A stretch of 64,000 nt of DNA from Owenia fusiformis (Eukaryota; Annelida; Polychaeta; Sabellida; Oweniidae). The position numbers and the translations under genes are program-made. The notes beneath the pieces were generated by a model. That model was not told the DNA's origin and ran no database searches. It saw nothing but the letters and a program-made list of their open reading frames with translations. The DNA is taken from the NCBI GenBank assembly GCA_903813345.2, contig CAIIXF020000001.1, positions 61,335,885 to 61,399,884 on the forward strand. The letters are read 5' to 3'. The stretch's first letter is position 1, and each line of letters opens with the position of its first letter. Positions 37,804-50,500 of the stretch are shown here, piece after piece.

Positions 37804-40800
37804 CACGGTCCACATCCCGCTCCGTATGATATGGTCCGTTCGTGTGCTAGAATACGATCCCTTCGTGAGACAAAGAGGCCAAAATTGACAAAATGTCAGG
37901 AAAAAGTAGGAAACAGAGCGAATTTTGATGTTTTGTGAATGGTTAACTATAGGCAACATAATTACCTATGAATTCATGAAGAAAGCAAGAAAAAAATATC
38001 AAGGCTTCATAGGTGAAAATAGGTCGAACATAGACTTTTCACGACAGAATACACTTCAATTGCAATAATTCTTTTATATTACCGTATACATATCTAATTT
38101 CGTGCAATTTATAAAGTACATGCATTAATCAGTCAAGCCAAGTAACATTCAAAAATAAAAATCTCAAAAATCGTACATCTTTGATTTTGAGGTGGTTATT
38201 AAGATGATAATACATCTTTTAACGTATTAATTTTGAGCACATCTTGAATCCATTCTCAACAAAGCGTTGTCGAAATAAGGATTCGAAATATTTGAGTTCG
38301 GGATGATAAAAGTACGTTAAGATATACCGCTCCTTAACAAACTCCTTTGGGAAAAAGATATAGAATCAAATGCATATTCTTCTTATACTCCATGACACAT
38401 GCCAACGAATGTTACATAAGTTAATATCTCCGTTTTAAATAATTTTGTAAACGTTGTTCTCTACAACTGCCATTTTTTATAATTGAAAAACAAAATTGAA
38501 CATTTTGCATTTCTAAATTGATAAGTTTCTTGGAATACAACTTAACTGTTAACGATTTAAGTCATTAATAATATTTCCCTCAGTGATCCCATGCTAAATA
38601 GACAGTAACTAGGTTATTATTTTGTGCTCAACCTTGTTTTCATGACTTTTAAACATGAGTCGACAATTATGTAGGAAATTTCAATTCCAAATGTAAGCGT
38701 GTCAGCTCCTGTTTTTGCACAAAATTTAGCATTTTATAAAGATAGATCGCCAAAATCTGCATGTACCTCTCAATGAGGCGACACGTTTTTAAATTTATAG
38801 ATGCTGAGCTATAAACTCAAACAAAAATTCAAACCACCCGCTATTATTTTGATTACACTAGACGAAATTTCCACTCCCGGGGAGCACTGTGGTAACACTT
38901 TGAAGGAGGATTCTTGAAAAATCGTTCAAATTTTCACAAAAGGTTTCACGCAATTTTATTGCTTTGTCTAAGCCTCAACTAAAATCATACTCAAATCCGA
39001 TACCATAATTATAAATTAAAATGAAACATTAAACTCAGGTCAGGTTATATGATGAACCGTTTCGAGAATTGATGATTTGAGTTAACTGTGTATATTTAAA
39101 TAAATGTAAGTCGGCATGTATTCGACGGTTAATGTAGACACATGATGTATGCATCCACGTGTGACTTAAATATCGATTCATGACTATCATTTTTGGCTTT
39201 CAAAAATTAAGTTGGAAGTTACAGTGGTTGGAGATTAACGAAAACGTCAATCACATCCGAATATCCGAACGACGTCAAGTATTAACAATACCCTTTCTGT
39301 GCATCTCGAACAAGGCAAGGTTCTGTGATCCAGCAATGTGCATTCCGAAAGAAAAAATTCACAAATATCAACAAATTTCATTGAGTTGGATATTACATTC
39401 GAAATCACAACTTTTGAAATGTTTGTTTTAAACAAGAATTGTAAGAACTTAAAACATGTTGTTAGTTTTTCAAACCGCATATCCTCATTTACGTTCTTTG
39501 ACAAGGATGAATTCATTAGAAAACATGGATTTTCTTGATTATTCTTCAAAACTACCCTTGAAATATAAGTATGTGGGATATTACAGTGTAAATTGACACG
39601 CATTTGTTTCCTCCATATCATGAGAAAATAAATGCAGTACTATCTTTCAATATTTGGAAACAAAAAGTTCATTCTGTATGTAAACAAGAAAAAATACATT
39701 TATGGTTGATTCATAATGAAAAATGACAAATAACATACATCTTTTTAAGTAGGGGTATTCAGGGACATAGTGGAAATTCAGAAATTTAGGCCATATCCCA
39801 AAGACTGCTTCACCAATGTGTAACAGAACATCAAATTTATCATTTACACGTTTGCTGATAGGTTTATTCAAAATAATTAAACAGAGGTTTACTTCAATTG
39901 TGGCACCATTCTTAGTTAATACTGATGAACATACGAATATCGAATGTTGACTTAGTTACTTGGCTTGACCGTCATGCGTGCGACTGATAAACAAACATGA
40001 CGTAATACATCACAAAAGTACATGAAAATGTGGTTTAAAACTCGAATAGAAGGATCCGACCCCACCACAGCTAGGATTCGACCAAGTCGTGTGAGGATAA
40101 TTTGGGGACTCCGACCATGTCCTGTTAATAGTTCCATCTTTTCGTGTTCTTTGTACGACTAATTAAGCCCCAGTGCTAAGATTGATCTCTGAATGGAATA
40201 GGTTATCTCCAGTCTATTCCCACCATCTCTTTGTTCAAAAGTAAAATCAAAAAAAAATCTTGAAAGTTTAATGACTTCAATACAACTTCTAAACTCAATC
40301 TTTCTCGAAAACAAGAAATTACCTTGAACAGAATAAGATGCGGACTCTAATTTGCATCACAAAAGATTGCTCATGATTTCCCTAACACAGCTAATCTAAT
40401 TGTCTGTGGTAAGAGTACAACTCCTAAACACTCGATTCTGCAATGTAAGCGCCATTCAACCCAAAGAAAAAAAACTTTAAGAAACCATTGAGCAGCAAAA
40501 TCTTGAGACCCATCTAATTGAACAAGACAAAACTGAATTTTTGATTTTCAAAAACTCATTTTCAATTGAACAGGATTCTCGATTAAAAGGAAGGCTCGTT
40601 GATTTTATTCTTAGCTTGGCCTAACCCATTTTATTCTGACATACTTTTCACCATTAAGTTAGCACAATTGTATGTATAACTCACTCAATTAATTTGATTT
40701 ATGTTCATTCCAAAACGCTAGCCTGTAATGCACATTGCGCTAGGCAGCGACCTGTGTAACTTTTTTACTGCAATATAATTTGAAATAAATGTATGATGAA

Positions 40801-41722
40801 CTGAAAAAATCTTTTTGTGTGAAAAAATTCGACCAATTCGTGTTTTACGTATACAAAAAAATATATTCAAATTGGCATGCATATATACGATCATTGTATC
40901 ATATAATTTATTTTTGTATATGCCATCCGTTTCAACATGAACTGGTCTGCTTGGACGACTGGATAATTCATGAGAATAAGTTGGCTTTTGGGGTGTGGAT
41001 GTCGATGGTAGTTCATTTTTATTTTCGTCTAAATAAGTGTCCGTTTCATTCTGTATCGGCACTTTTAACGACATCTAGAAAAGATAAACACATAATTAGC
41101 TATTGAGCTTTAATACACTGACTCTAGTGTTATAGATATATTAACTTCCATGGATTTAGTATGGTAACTTTAAAATATGTTCATGGTATTTATTGGTTCA
41201 AAACACGACAATATGGAGCTCAAAACACGGTAGGGTCGGAAATGAAACACGGTAGGATCGTAAGAGAAATGCGCGTGGGTCGGATCCATTCTAAACATTT
41301 AACCTGCAGAGTCGGATCCTCTTCTAATTTGCTTTTGACCATTTTAAAATAAGTATATACCAAGAAACATTCAATTGGCGTTATTTCATCGATCAATATA
41401 TACAAAGGCTTCATTTGATTTACATAATATACCACAAAGTAGTATATTTGACACGTAAATGACGATAAGGAACAGAAACTCACTCTCTCCGCATGTATGT
41501 CGTCACCACAAATCCAATGTTTTTGAGCATTCAAATACTTAGACAACTTTTTTCAATTTAATATTCATATGTTTATCAATTTAAATCGCGCAGTATAAAT
41601 GTAAACTCAAAGAATACTCTAATAATAAAACTCACCTCCGAATTTCCTCCCTATAGAGGTGGTATGGTCGGATCTTGTGCACACGAACGGACCATATCAT
41701 ACGGAGCGGGATGTGGACCGTG
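37804..41722. mobile_element. 3.9-kb DNA transposon, CACGGTC ends, 5-bp TSD
   Basis: The left end CACGGTCCACATCCCGCTCC continues as an exact inverted match of about 44 bp to the right end at 41679-41722. The element is flanked by direct repeats AGTTT (37799-37803 and 41723-41727). Subterminal repeats around GGTCGGATC and ACACGGTAGG cluster at 40040-40120 and 41225-41330. The interior has several short ORFs (for example 39247-39621 and 39647-39871 on the minus strand) with no family I can name. The CACGGT ends and 5-bp TSD again point to a Transib-like group, but no catalytic residues can be shown. Confidence 0.75.
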
Positions 41723-41727
41723 AGTTT

Positions 41728-43676
41728 GTTATCAAACAATATAGAGTAACGTTAATTGTAGGTAGGGTTTGAACCCAAAATGAACCAAATAAGCATTAGT
41801 ACTACATTCATGCAAAACAAGACATACTCTGATAAATATCGCACTTTTCATCGAAAAGTTTAATAAAGACCCACGGACCTGTGTTCACAGGGATTTCTAA
41901 CCACATCATGTTTGGAAAGGATTTTTGTACAGTAAAAACTCTTTTTGTCCAAATTACATGAGTTAGTTACGTTACGAGCCGTTACGTTAAGTCGTTGAGT
42001 TACGCAGACTTAGATTTAGGTAGGTAATAAGTTATTGTGTTAGTTACTGAGTTATTTAGTAATTTCTTAAAACAATTTTCAATCACAAAACCTGCTATTG
42101 ACTTTATACATGAGAAAATTCAATTAAAATGACAAAATCAACTTTTTCACCTTTCGGAGGTCACTGAAGCTCTCTTCCTTTTTTACTTCCTTACTCCCTT
42201 CCTCCCATAATCCATTTCTTCCTTCATTCCTTCCTCCCATAGTCTTTTCCAAACTCCATTTCTTCCTTCCATGCTCTCTTCCATACTCCATTTCTTCTAC
42301 TACTAGTACTGAGATTGTCCCCTCTGTACCAACATTTTCTACCCTGCGTGCAGAGTCTAGTTAAACTACGAAGTTAAAAGACGAAGCTCTCTTTTAAGAA
42401 GTGAAGTCAAACGAATGCAAAGGGTAAACATTTTCTGTTTCGCTACGGAGATGATCATTGAGGACAATCTCAGTAGTAATACAGATTGGTACAGCACAAT
42501 AACTGACCAATCAGAGGGCTTCATTCTACCATGGGCTCTGCCAAAGGTGGTAGAGCCCATGATTCTACAGATCATACGATAAATGTTTATCTTACTTCTT
42601 GTTTTGATTTTAACGGTAAAAGTAATATCATGAACAGTAAATTGTGCAACGTGATGTTGACGCCCGTTTCTTTGATGCCAGTGGCACAGAATCATATTTT
42701 ATGTCATAGTTTGTTTCATATATCTGTTTTGAAGGTATTGTTGGTGTATCAAACAAAAGTAATGTGTATTCTTAATCATTTGGTCTAGTTTCCAAGGCGA
42801 TCCAAATAATCATGACTTTTTGCTCGCGATTCCAGCGGGAACTTGCTCGCGATATCGAGAATTATCAAGGGGCCTGGATAGCTCCCGTGAGATAGATAGA
42901 CTTTGAAATGGGTAAGCCCTAGGCCACTTTCACCAAGACAGGGGACATTTGCACTGGTGAACCACTTAATTACGCCGGTTACCGAAACGGTTCGTTTCGG
43001 TTACAAAATGTCGGGAATTTGAAGGTACGTTGTAAGCAGAATTTTTATCACAAACGTGTGTCGGTATTATATGTTTAAGAAAATGTACATGTTTGCGAAC
43101 AAATAGTTCAGAAGACAACAGAATCGTTGATTTAAGAGGCACTATTTGTAAAAAGGGGGCAGGAGGTGACACAGGTCAAATTTTATATTTCAAAAATTTC
43201 ATTCTTATATGAAAGTATGACCATTGGGAAGCCAAAATATGTCATTCATTTTTCTCACAGATGATTGGTTAGTGTATGACACCGTTGCTAAGCAACCCAT
43301 GTTTGTTATATTCAAGTTTACAACCTAGAAAATGCACCAAAATCAGTGAAAAAAGATATATTTCCAGCTTATGGTATGCTTAGAAGATGATCCAAAACCA
43401 GTTAATAACTGTTTGATTTGTATATGGGACATGTTGAAGAGTTCATATGTATTGTTTATTATGACGTCACAATGGTTGCCATGGTTACGGAGCCTTTTCT
43501 GGAACATGGGTCAATTAAGAGACGAAATGGCAGCCATCTTTGGACCCAGCCAGATGTCCCATGTAGAGTGGGTATTACTGTTGGAAAGAGGAGCATTAGA
43601 GCTTTCATAATCTGCAATAAAATAACTGGGATTTTGGGTTTTCAAGATTTTACAAGCATTTTACTTTTGAAGCCAT
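41728..43676. other. Intergenic with a pyrimidine-rich tract and a hairpin
   Basis: At 42165-42300 there is a CTTCCTTCCTCCCAT-type pyrimidine repeat. At 42530-42561 a perfect 14-bp-stem hairpin (CATGGGCTCTGCCA, loop AAGG, TGGTAGAGCCCATG) stands alone. A shorter palindromic tract, CCGAAACGGTTCGTTTCGG, lies near 42983. No gene is supported. Confidence 0.5.
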
Positions 43677-44335
43677 CTAGAAAACTTGTTTGAAGGGCTG
43701 GATTGCAGTCGAAAGTTGTTTCATTGTTCCATAAAGTGCACCTCTGAGTTGATCCTTCATCCTAGTGAAAACAGCAAAATCAAGGATTGTCTCATCTGGA
43801 GAGTATGTAACTTGGGGAAGCCATCTATTTTGCCAGTTATTTGTGATTGTTTCCTGCACAATATTAACAGTGTGATCGGCTGCATTATCCCGATGGAAAA
43901 ATTTAAAGTTTGGCTGAATGGTAAGTTTTAATCAACTTACCATGTATATTACTTTTTGCTGATTCTCTGGCCCACTGGTACAGCATTGACTAGCAGGATT
44001 TTAGAAATGTTCATGAAAACAATGAACATCAATTTCACAACATTTGTAATTTGAATAAGAACAAATAAAAAATAGGGATCCTTCATTTCCACATATTGAT
44101 AGATTTTCTGCAATGGTAAATTGTGTGACGTAAAAAGTGCCCCGCCTACCCAAAAGTCAAGTTACCATGGTAACCTTTATTTTTGACCAATCAAATAAGA
44201 GATGCTGATATTTTAAGAATCAATCAGAAAGTATATGTTATACATTGTGTGAAAATTTCATGAGAAAATATCAAAAATCTTTGAAATTAGAGCATTTTTC
44301 CGTGAACTTATTGAACGACCTGGTATCACTGAGAC
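43677..44335 (-). mobile_element. Mariner-family transposase relic
   Basis: Minus-strand remains at 43677-43900 read FHRDNAADHTVN, then YSPDETILDFAVF and MKDQLRG. This corresponds to the mariner HDNAxxH and YSPDLAPxDFxLF segments with the second and third catalytic Asp. The outer end near 44303-44332 (TTATTGAACGACCTGGTAT) matches a mariner-like terminal repeat. The N-terminal half is not recoverable and frames are broken, so it is a dead copy. Confidence 0.65.
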
Positions 44336-44389
44336 CTCGGGCGTATATGCCACGATAGTGACATAACCTCTAAATCCAACATCATTTTA

Positions 44390-44510
44390 GAGCTGTCAAG
44401 TGTCCCGCAAATGGCGGGATTATTCCGCGGATTTGATCAAAATTAGGCCAATTCGCGTGTCCCGCAATGTCCCACAAAGTCCCGCAATGTCGGCTTTGAC
44501 CTCCTAATAA
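44390..44510. repeat. GTCCCGCAA-rich short repeat
   Basis: GTCCCGCAA or GTCCCACAA occurs four times within about 100 bases, starting from GTCAAGTGTCCCGCAAATGG. It is probably an end fragment of an interspersed repeat; type unknown. Confidence 0.4.
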
Positions 44511-44928
44511 AGTATTACAAAAGTTTTACGCATTACACTGAATTTGGTAAACACTAATTTATTATTAAAACCTGTATGCGTTACTTACTCTTCCTCATTG
44601 CTTTCATTTTTCCTGAAGTTTATGTTAATGTAAACGACATGTGAAGATATAACGGAAACTACGTAATAATATTCCTATGCATATTGAGTGAGATTGTGTT
44701 GACGTTTATTTAACACCGTGTTTAAGTTAAGTGCATTATATTTGAATAATCATCAGTATCTGAAAGTTGGTTTGAGTACTTTTACATTAAGTCCCAATCG
44801 AGCAAATCCCTTGAATGTCCCCCGACATCCCTTATCACTTATGTTACGTAAACGGAACTTCAAAAAACACTTCTAACCCATTCTGTTTCGGTAGCGTAAT
44901 CGAGTGAATCACCAGTGATTTGCATCAT

Positions 44929-45309
44929 TTAAGGTTCAGCTGGAAAGTAACATTTTGGTAAAAAATAGCTATACATGCACATGTTATTTTCTGGTACAAA
45001 ATTAAGTATGAAGGCATGTGTGTATTTCATTGTTTTTTTTCAGGAAAGTATCATTACATTGTCTACTTTTAGTAAACCTGGAAACAGGTCAATGGTAGCT
45101 CCTGTGTTGTCTGGAAACTTTGAAAGAAAATTTCGAAAAATAGAAAGTGTGAAATGTCAGAATTTCCTTGAGAAATAAGAAGACAATATAATGATACTTT
45201 CCTGAAAAAAGCAAGGAAATTAACACATGCCTTCATACTTTATTTTGTACCAGACATGTGCAGGTATAGCAATTTTTTACCAAAATGTTATTTTCCAGCT
45301 GTACCTTAA
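44929..45309. mobile_element. Foldback element
   Basis: TTAAGGTTCAGCTGGAAAGT and the following TAACATTTTGGTAAAAAAT at the left are mirrored at 45255-45309. Inner arms around GAAAGTATCATTA and GGCATGTGTGTATTTC are mirrored too, so the arms cover most of the element. No transposase. Confidence 0.7.
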
Positions 45310-45419
45310 TGAAGCTCAGTCACTTAAAAAGCACCCTTAGCGCTAGTAGTTTATAAATGGACAAATAAATCACAAGTTTGCATAACTTTTCAGCTCAGTG
45401 ATTTTCTGGACAGCATATA

Positions 45420-45944
45420 CACCCTTGGTATACGCAGCTAACGAAAATTGACCGGTACGGGTCAAAAGCTGGACCGGTACGGGTTAACGGTTTTATTTGA
45501 ATTTAAAACAGCCATAACTTGCTCGATATTGACTTCCTCGTGTCTAATTTGAAATATATGATGCCTCCCGATGCTTTTAAGTACCCCAATTTTTTACAGA
45601 TTTTTAAACGGACCAAAACTCTCTAAATGCGCATTTATGCTCTTTTCTCTCGAGAACGACTGTCTCATTTTCACGATAACTTTTATTTAGTACTTCTAAC
45701 ATATAAGATCTATTTTTCCCCATCAAGGTATGATGTAAATGACATGCTATTTACATCTTGTGAGTTTCAATGACGCGCGTTTGATTTTATAAAAAATGCC
45801 AAACATTGTGACAAAGAATTTCATCCTGCTTGCGGCGAGAAGCAAGTTATGGCTGTTTTAGATTCAAATAAAACCGTTAACCCATACCGGTCCAGCTTTT
45901 GACCCGTACCGGTCAATTTTCGTTAGCTGCGTATACCAAGGGTG
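45420..45944. mobile_element. 525-bp inverted-repeat element, CACCC ends, ATATA flanks
   Basis: The left end CACCCTTGGTATACGCAGCT is mirrored exactly at the right end. The arms run about 120 bp and include two GACCGGTACGGGT-type motifs each. Direct repeats ATATA occur on both sides (45415-45419, 45945-45949). The TSD is low in complexity, so its length is less certain than in the other elements. Confidence 0.75.
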
Positions 45945-45949
45945 ATATA

Positions 45950-47474
45950 ACAAAATCCATACTCGTGTACTGCAGCTATGCTTGTTGAGCCGTCACGGCA
46001 GTCACAGGGGCCTATTTAATATTAGACTACAGAAAGTTCGTACCAAAACGGCCGTGGCTATATGCTAAATTTAAGTGGATAGCATTGGCCAAAACTCTTG
46101 AGCATAAGGATACCAGCAGTGTTCAAACTCTTCAAATCGAAGCATCAACTGTTTACACTTCAATGTACCAGGGCCAACTAACCAGAGTGTATGCTTCATC
46201 TCGATACAAATTGTTTTCACTCCTGAAAATGGTTATCAACATATTAAAAATAAATGATAAACTATTGGAATGTTTAAGTTATTAGAGTTAAACCATCAAA
46301 AGCCTCTACCTGATAGACTGATAGATTCAGGTAAATATTAGTGTTAATAATTTAAATAGTGGGTTAACGTTTTGTAGGATTAAAGTTTGGTACGTGTTGA
46401 TTTTCATATGTATTGTTTACTGATTTTGAGTTTCTTTTGAAATTAGGTCTAAAATCAGGTTAAAGAAATTTGTTCTTTGGTTGGACCCCAAACGCAGGAT
46501 ATCAAGACATATTGCTACCAAGTTCTGGTGTTGGAAGTTTTAGAGCTCTTGATCACGTATTCACTTCTACATGGACTACTAAAAAGACCTAAAAGGGCAA
46601 AAATACAGATATCACGAAGAATGTGAAAAATACACTATACAGAACAATTTATCTCTTAAATGTTACTTTTATTTGACATAATTTCTGATTCTCACTCCAG
46701 TTAGTACCACCAATGTAGGTGACTTCTCGAATATCTTCTTAACTAAGATTAATATGATGTTCTCTTGTAAATGTAACCATGGTAACAAGATACATGACAT
46801 ATTTTAATAACCCACTGGTATTTCATTTTTGGAGAATGCTTAGCTCAAAATCATGTAAGACCCCATCATACTATGGATATATCCATCAAAATTGAGTAAG
46901 ATTTATATCTCTGTCAACGCACTTTTCGCTATGGCAACCATTGTCTCATCGTTTGAAACTTTTCAGATAAACTTAAATTAAAGGCATAGTGAAAATTTAA
47001 GCATTTCTGAAAATCCTAAAAATTTGACAAAATGAGAGACCTAGTGAAGAAAAAATACTGCGTGATGTATACGATATCAAATGATTTTGAGTGATATCGT
47101 TTTTATTCACGAGGTGATTTCTTTGTGCTACGCTCACTCGTCCAGATATTGATATCAATGAGTGGATTAAAATGGTATGACACTTCTGATTCCCCATAGT
47201 TACAAAATCACAAAAAGTAAAATATCTTTTCTTGTGGTGGGCAGACAATATTTTCTTTTACTGGACATATTTTAGTTTGTATAATCATCAGACACATAAG
47301 TATTATATAAAAATTGATCCACTTAAACTGATAATATTCAGGTTTAAGGGAACTTTCTTAAACACCTACCATGTTAATTAACCCGAATCAGCCACCTGGT
47401 GCTGAAACCGGTAACTACCTACTCGCATCTCACTTTTGTCTGATTTTAGTTGAAGCTCAATTTTATCTCCTGCA
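45950..47474. other. Intergenic upstream of the GT23 gene
   Basis: No gene recognised. A TATCTCCTGCAG acceptor-like sequence ends at 47474, so a noncoding leader exon of the following gene may lie somewhere in this stretch. Confidence 0.35.
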
Positions 47475-47529
47475 GATTGACCAAAACAATTGTGCTGACT
47501 GCGTTGATTTTACCAATTTACTTTCAGAT

Positions 47530-50500
47530 ATGATCATGATTAGTGGAACGAATGACACGCAATCATGGTTATTCCGTAGAGCATTGTGCGTAGTCATATG
47601 TACATGTTTTGGATTGTTCCTCTGGACACACAACAATCATTTACCATCGCCCATCGTAGAGGGACACAATAAATGGTTTCCGTGGCATACGTTCACCCCA
47701 AATCCTGAGGAATCTCATCTAGCTAAAGAAGTGTTCGATTTGATAAATTCAACAATGAACCCGACAAATTGCACATCAGCAAAGTAAGGAGGATTACTTA
47801 TTAAAAAACGAGTTTCATATGAAAGATTTCTTCAATTTTATATAGAATTGAGTCTTATGTTGAATTTCGCTTGGTTTCATTTTAACTTGTGAATTTATTG
47901 GGAACAAACATGAATAATGGTGACCCCCCCCCCCCTATTGTAAAGACGTGTCGCAAAAAGGTCGCGCACGCATTGTTACACATTGTCGCTTTTTAACACC
48001 ACAGAATGTGACGTTTTTTGAGAAAAATGTACACATATGGAAATCCTTTCGTCCTCCACATTTGCCTTTATATCTCAAAAGATTTAAGGCGAGTAACTCT
48101 GATATCGTATATGTATTAACAATGGGATGGGAGCATCATAAAACACGAATCAATTGATATTTTAGGTGATATAAATATACGTGTTGCTGTTAGCCCTATT
48201 TTAATGAATTTTGAAAACCTTTCGTCCTCCACTTTTCCACATACAACAGAAAACACATACTTTTGCGAACAAAATCAACTATTTATTAATAAACTAGAGT
48301 TTAAGAGCAAAATAATCATGTATGATTTATTAAAAATTGATCTCGTATTTTTTGTTTAATGTACACCTGAAAAGCTGAAGGTAACAAAAAATGAGCAAAA
48401 AAGGTCGCTGTCAACAGATTCTATTTTTCAAACTCTATGACGTCACAATATGGGACGCTTACTAAAATTCACCCTTTGAAATAAAACGTCCATCTACCTT
48501 TATCAAGACGAAAAATAAGTATAATAGTCATATATTGTGTGAGTTATGAGCGTTTAAAGACGAAAAATAATTCAAAATGTAACGTGTCAACAGGGGATAT
48601 TTGCCAGATGTTTTGGTAAAAAACTCTTTTTAAAAGAACGCGCAAGAATCGTGAACGGAGTGTAGTTGATCTAAAAACTTCATCGCAACAGCTTTAAAAT
48701 GATATATAACTTTAATTAGAATATTATCTTATAATCCGGGGAATCAAAGTTACATTAACGCGATACCCTTAAAAAACAAATGCGCCACCTTTTTGCGACA
48801 CGTCAAATATGTAGAATATAGTATACAAAGTGAACCCCTGCAACTGGCCATATTTCCCTTATTACTTGCAGGAATTATTTTTTATTTTCACATATTGTAG
48901 AGGAAGGTCTAAAATTTATGTTGGTACTATACATTTTTCTTAGTCTTGAAATTTGCAAAAATTATAAGCCCTAACCAAACATTACTGAAAATGGACAAAT
49001 TGTGATTTTCAATATCCGCGATTCTTCAACCCTTTAACACCTTTCCCCTGAGAATTTTTTAAGCTGCAGTCTTAAAAAACTTATATTTTCTTACTTTGTT
49101 CAATTTTAAATCTTGCACATTATGGCTTAAAACTAGCATCCTACATTTGTTAGTTGCAAAGTTATTGTGATCCAAAGAGATGTGCTAAGCTTCCAAACAC
49201 GAAAACATTTTCCAGTGAAATCATGAACATACCCCTATATGATCTTGAAATGTCAATATCTTCATAAATCATGGACCAATTCTAATGATATATGGCTCAA
49301 AACATTGAATATTGGATTTTTTTTGATTTTTTAAAGATATTTGATGAAGGGGTTATCAGATTCCTAGTCACAGGGGGCAACTTCCTTCCATAAGAGGCCC
49401 CCTCTAACTGTTGGTGTAGGTAACATACCCCTGAACTGTTGAACAGTTAAAAATGCTTCAAAAAGATCAATGAAAGTGTGAAATGTGTTTTCTGCTTGAA
49501 TAGAGTCCCTTTTGTCATATGGTAGGGTTTTAAACTTGTATCTCTAACTGAAAGCTGTTTAAGATCATCCAATGTGTTTCAACAATTTCCGTGAATCACA
49601 TTTGTAAAATTTTGTACAATATCTAATTTCCAGGCATGTTTGTTAAACGCTTGTAATTTTTTCAAAATTTAAGACTGAGAATAAATTATGGCATCAACCA
49701 AAATTTTAGACCTTTCTCTACAACATGTGATAATATGAGCCAATTCATGCATGTATTAAGAAAATTGTAGCCTGTTGCAGGGGTTCACTTTTTTGGGCCA
49801 ACCTGTATATCTGCACATTATATTATTATTTACAAGGTATCTATTATGCGAATGGACATGGCATGCTACATGGGGAATGGGGAGCCTTATCCATCAAATA
49901 ACAGCATGTCTCTCTGCAGCGGTGGCCACAAACAGGGTCCTCCAGATAAATTCAACAAACGTCTCACCAGATTCTTGGGGGAACGCTCTACTATCCCCAA
50001 GTGATACCTGTGCTAATCACCCCTTGAAAGATGTTCAAAATTGGACAGCTGTGAAAAATCCAGAAGCAAGTTTGGTAAATACTTTGAAAATAAATGTACC
50101 CCATGGGAAGCTCAAGGAATGGTCACCTCACGAAGCACTCCACCCGTATAAAGTCCCTTCTAGGTTTGCAAGTATTGCTTTAGAGCACCAACTACCAGAA
50201 CTTTGGATGGTTGCTCAATATATACGATACCTCATACAACCAACAGAGGTACTAAAACAGCACATCTCGGATGTTGTAACAAAAATTGGCTTTCGAAGAC
50301 CTATAATTGGCGTTCATGTTAGACGAGGTGATAAAGTTGCACCTGGTCCACTTAAAGAGGCTGATCTTACCCCACTTACCAAATATATGAATGAGATAGA
50401 CAAGTTTGTCTTACAAACACAAACTAATAAAACAAGATATGCAATATTTGTAGCAACGGATGACGTACATGTTTTAAATGAAGCTCGTAATACTTATGAA

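Noticed and set aside
39180..39871. Short ORFs on both strands inside the 3.9-kb CACGGTC element as a transposase
   Set aside because: No DDE-type motif or recognisable family could be read; left as uncharacterised interior.
43371..43693. Plus-strand ORFs (79 and 91 residues) near the mariner relic
   Set aside because: No convincing family match; probably degenerate repeat sequence running against the minus-strand transposase remains.
49771..49836. Splice acceptor TGTTGCAG near 49780 for GT23 exon 2
   Set aside because: It lies within the terminal repeat of the transposon. The acceptor at 49836 gives the exact frame and the family-like join SAKYLLCEW.
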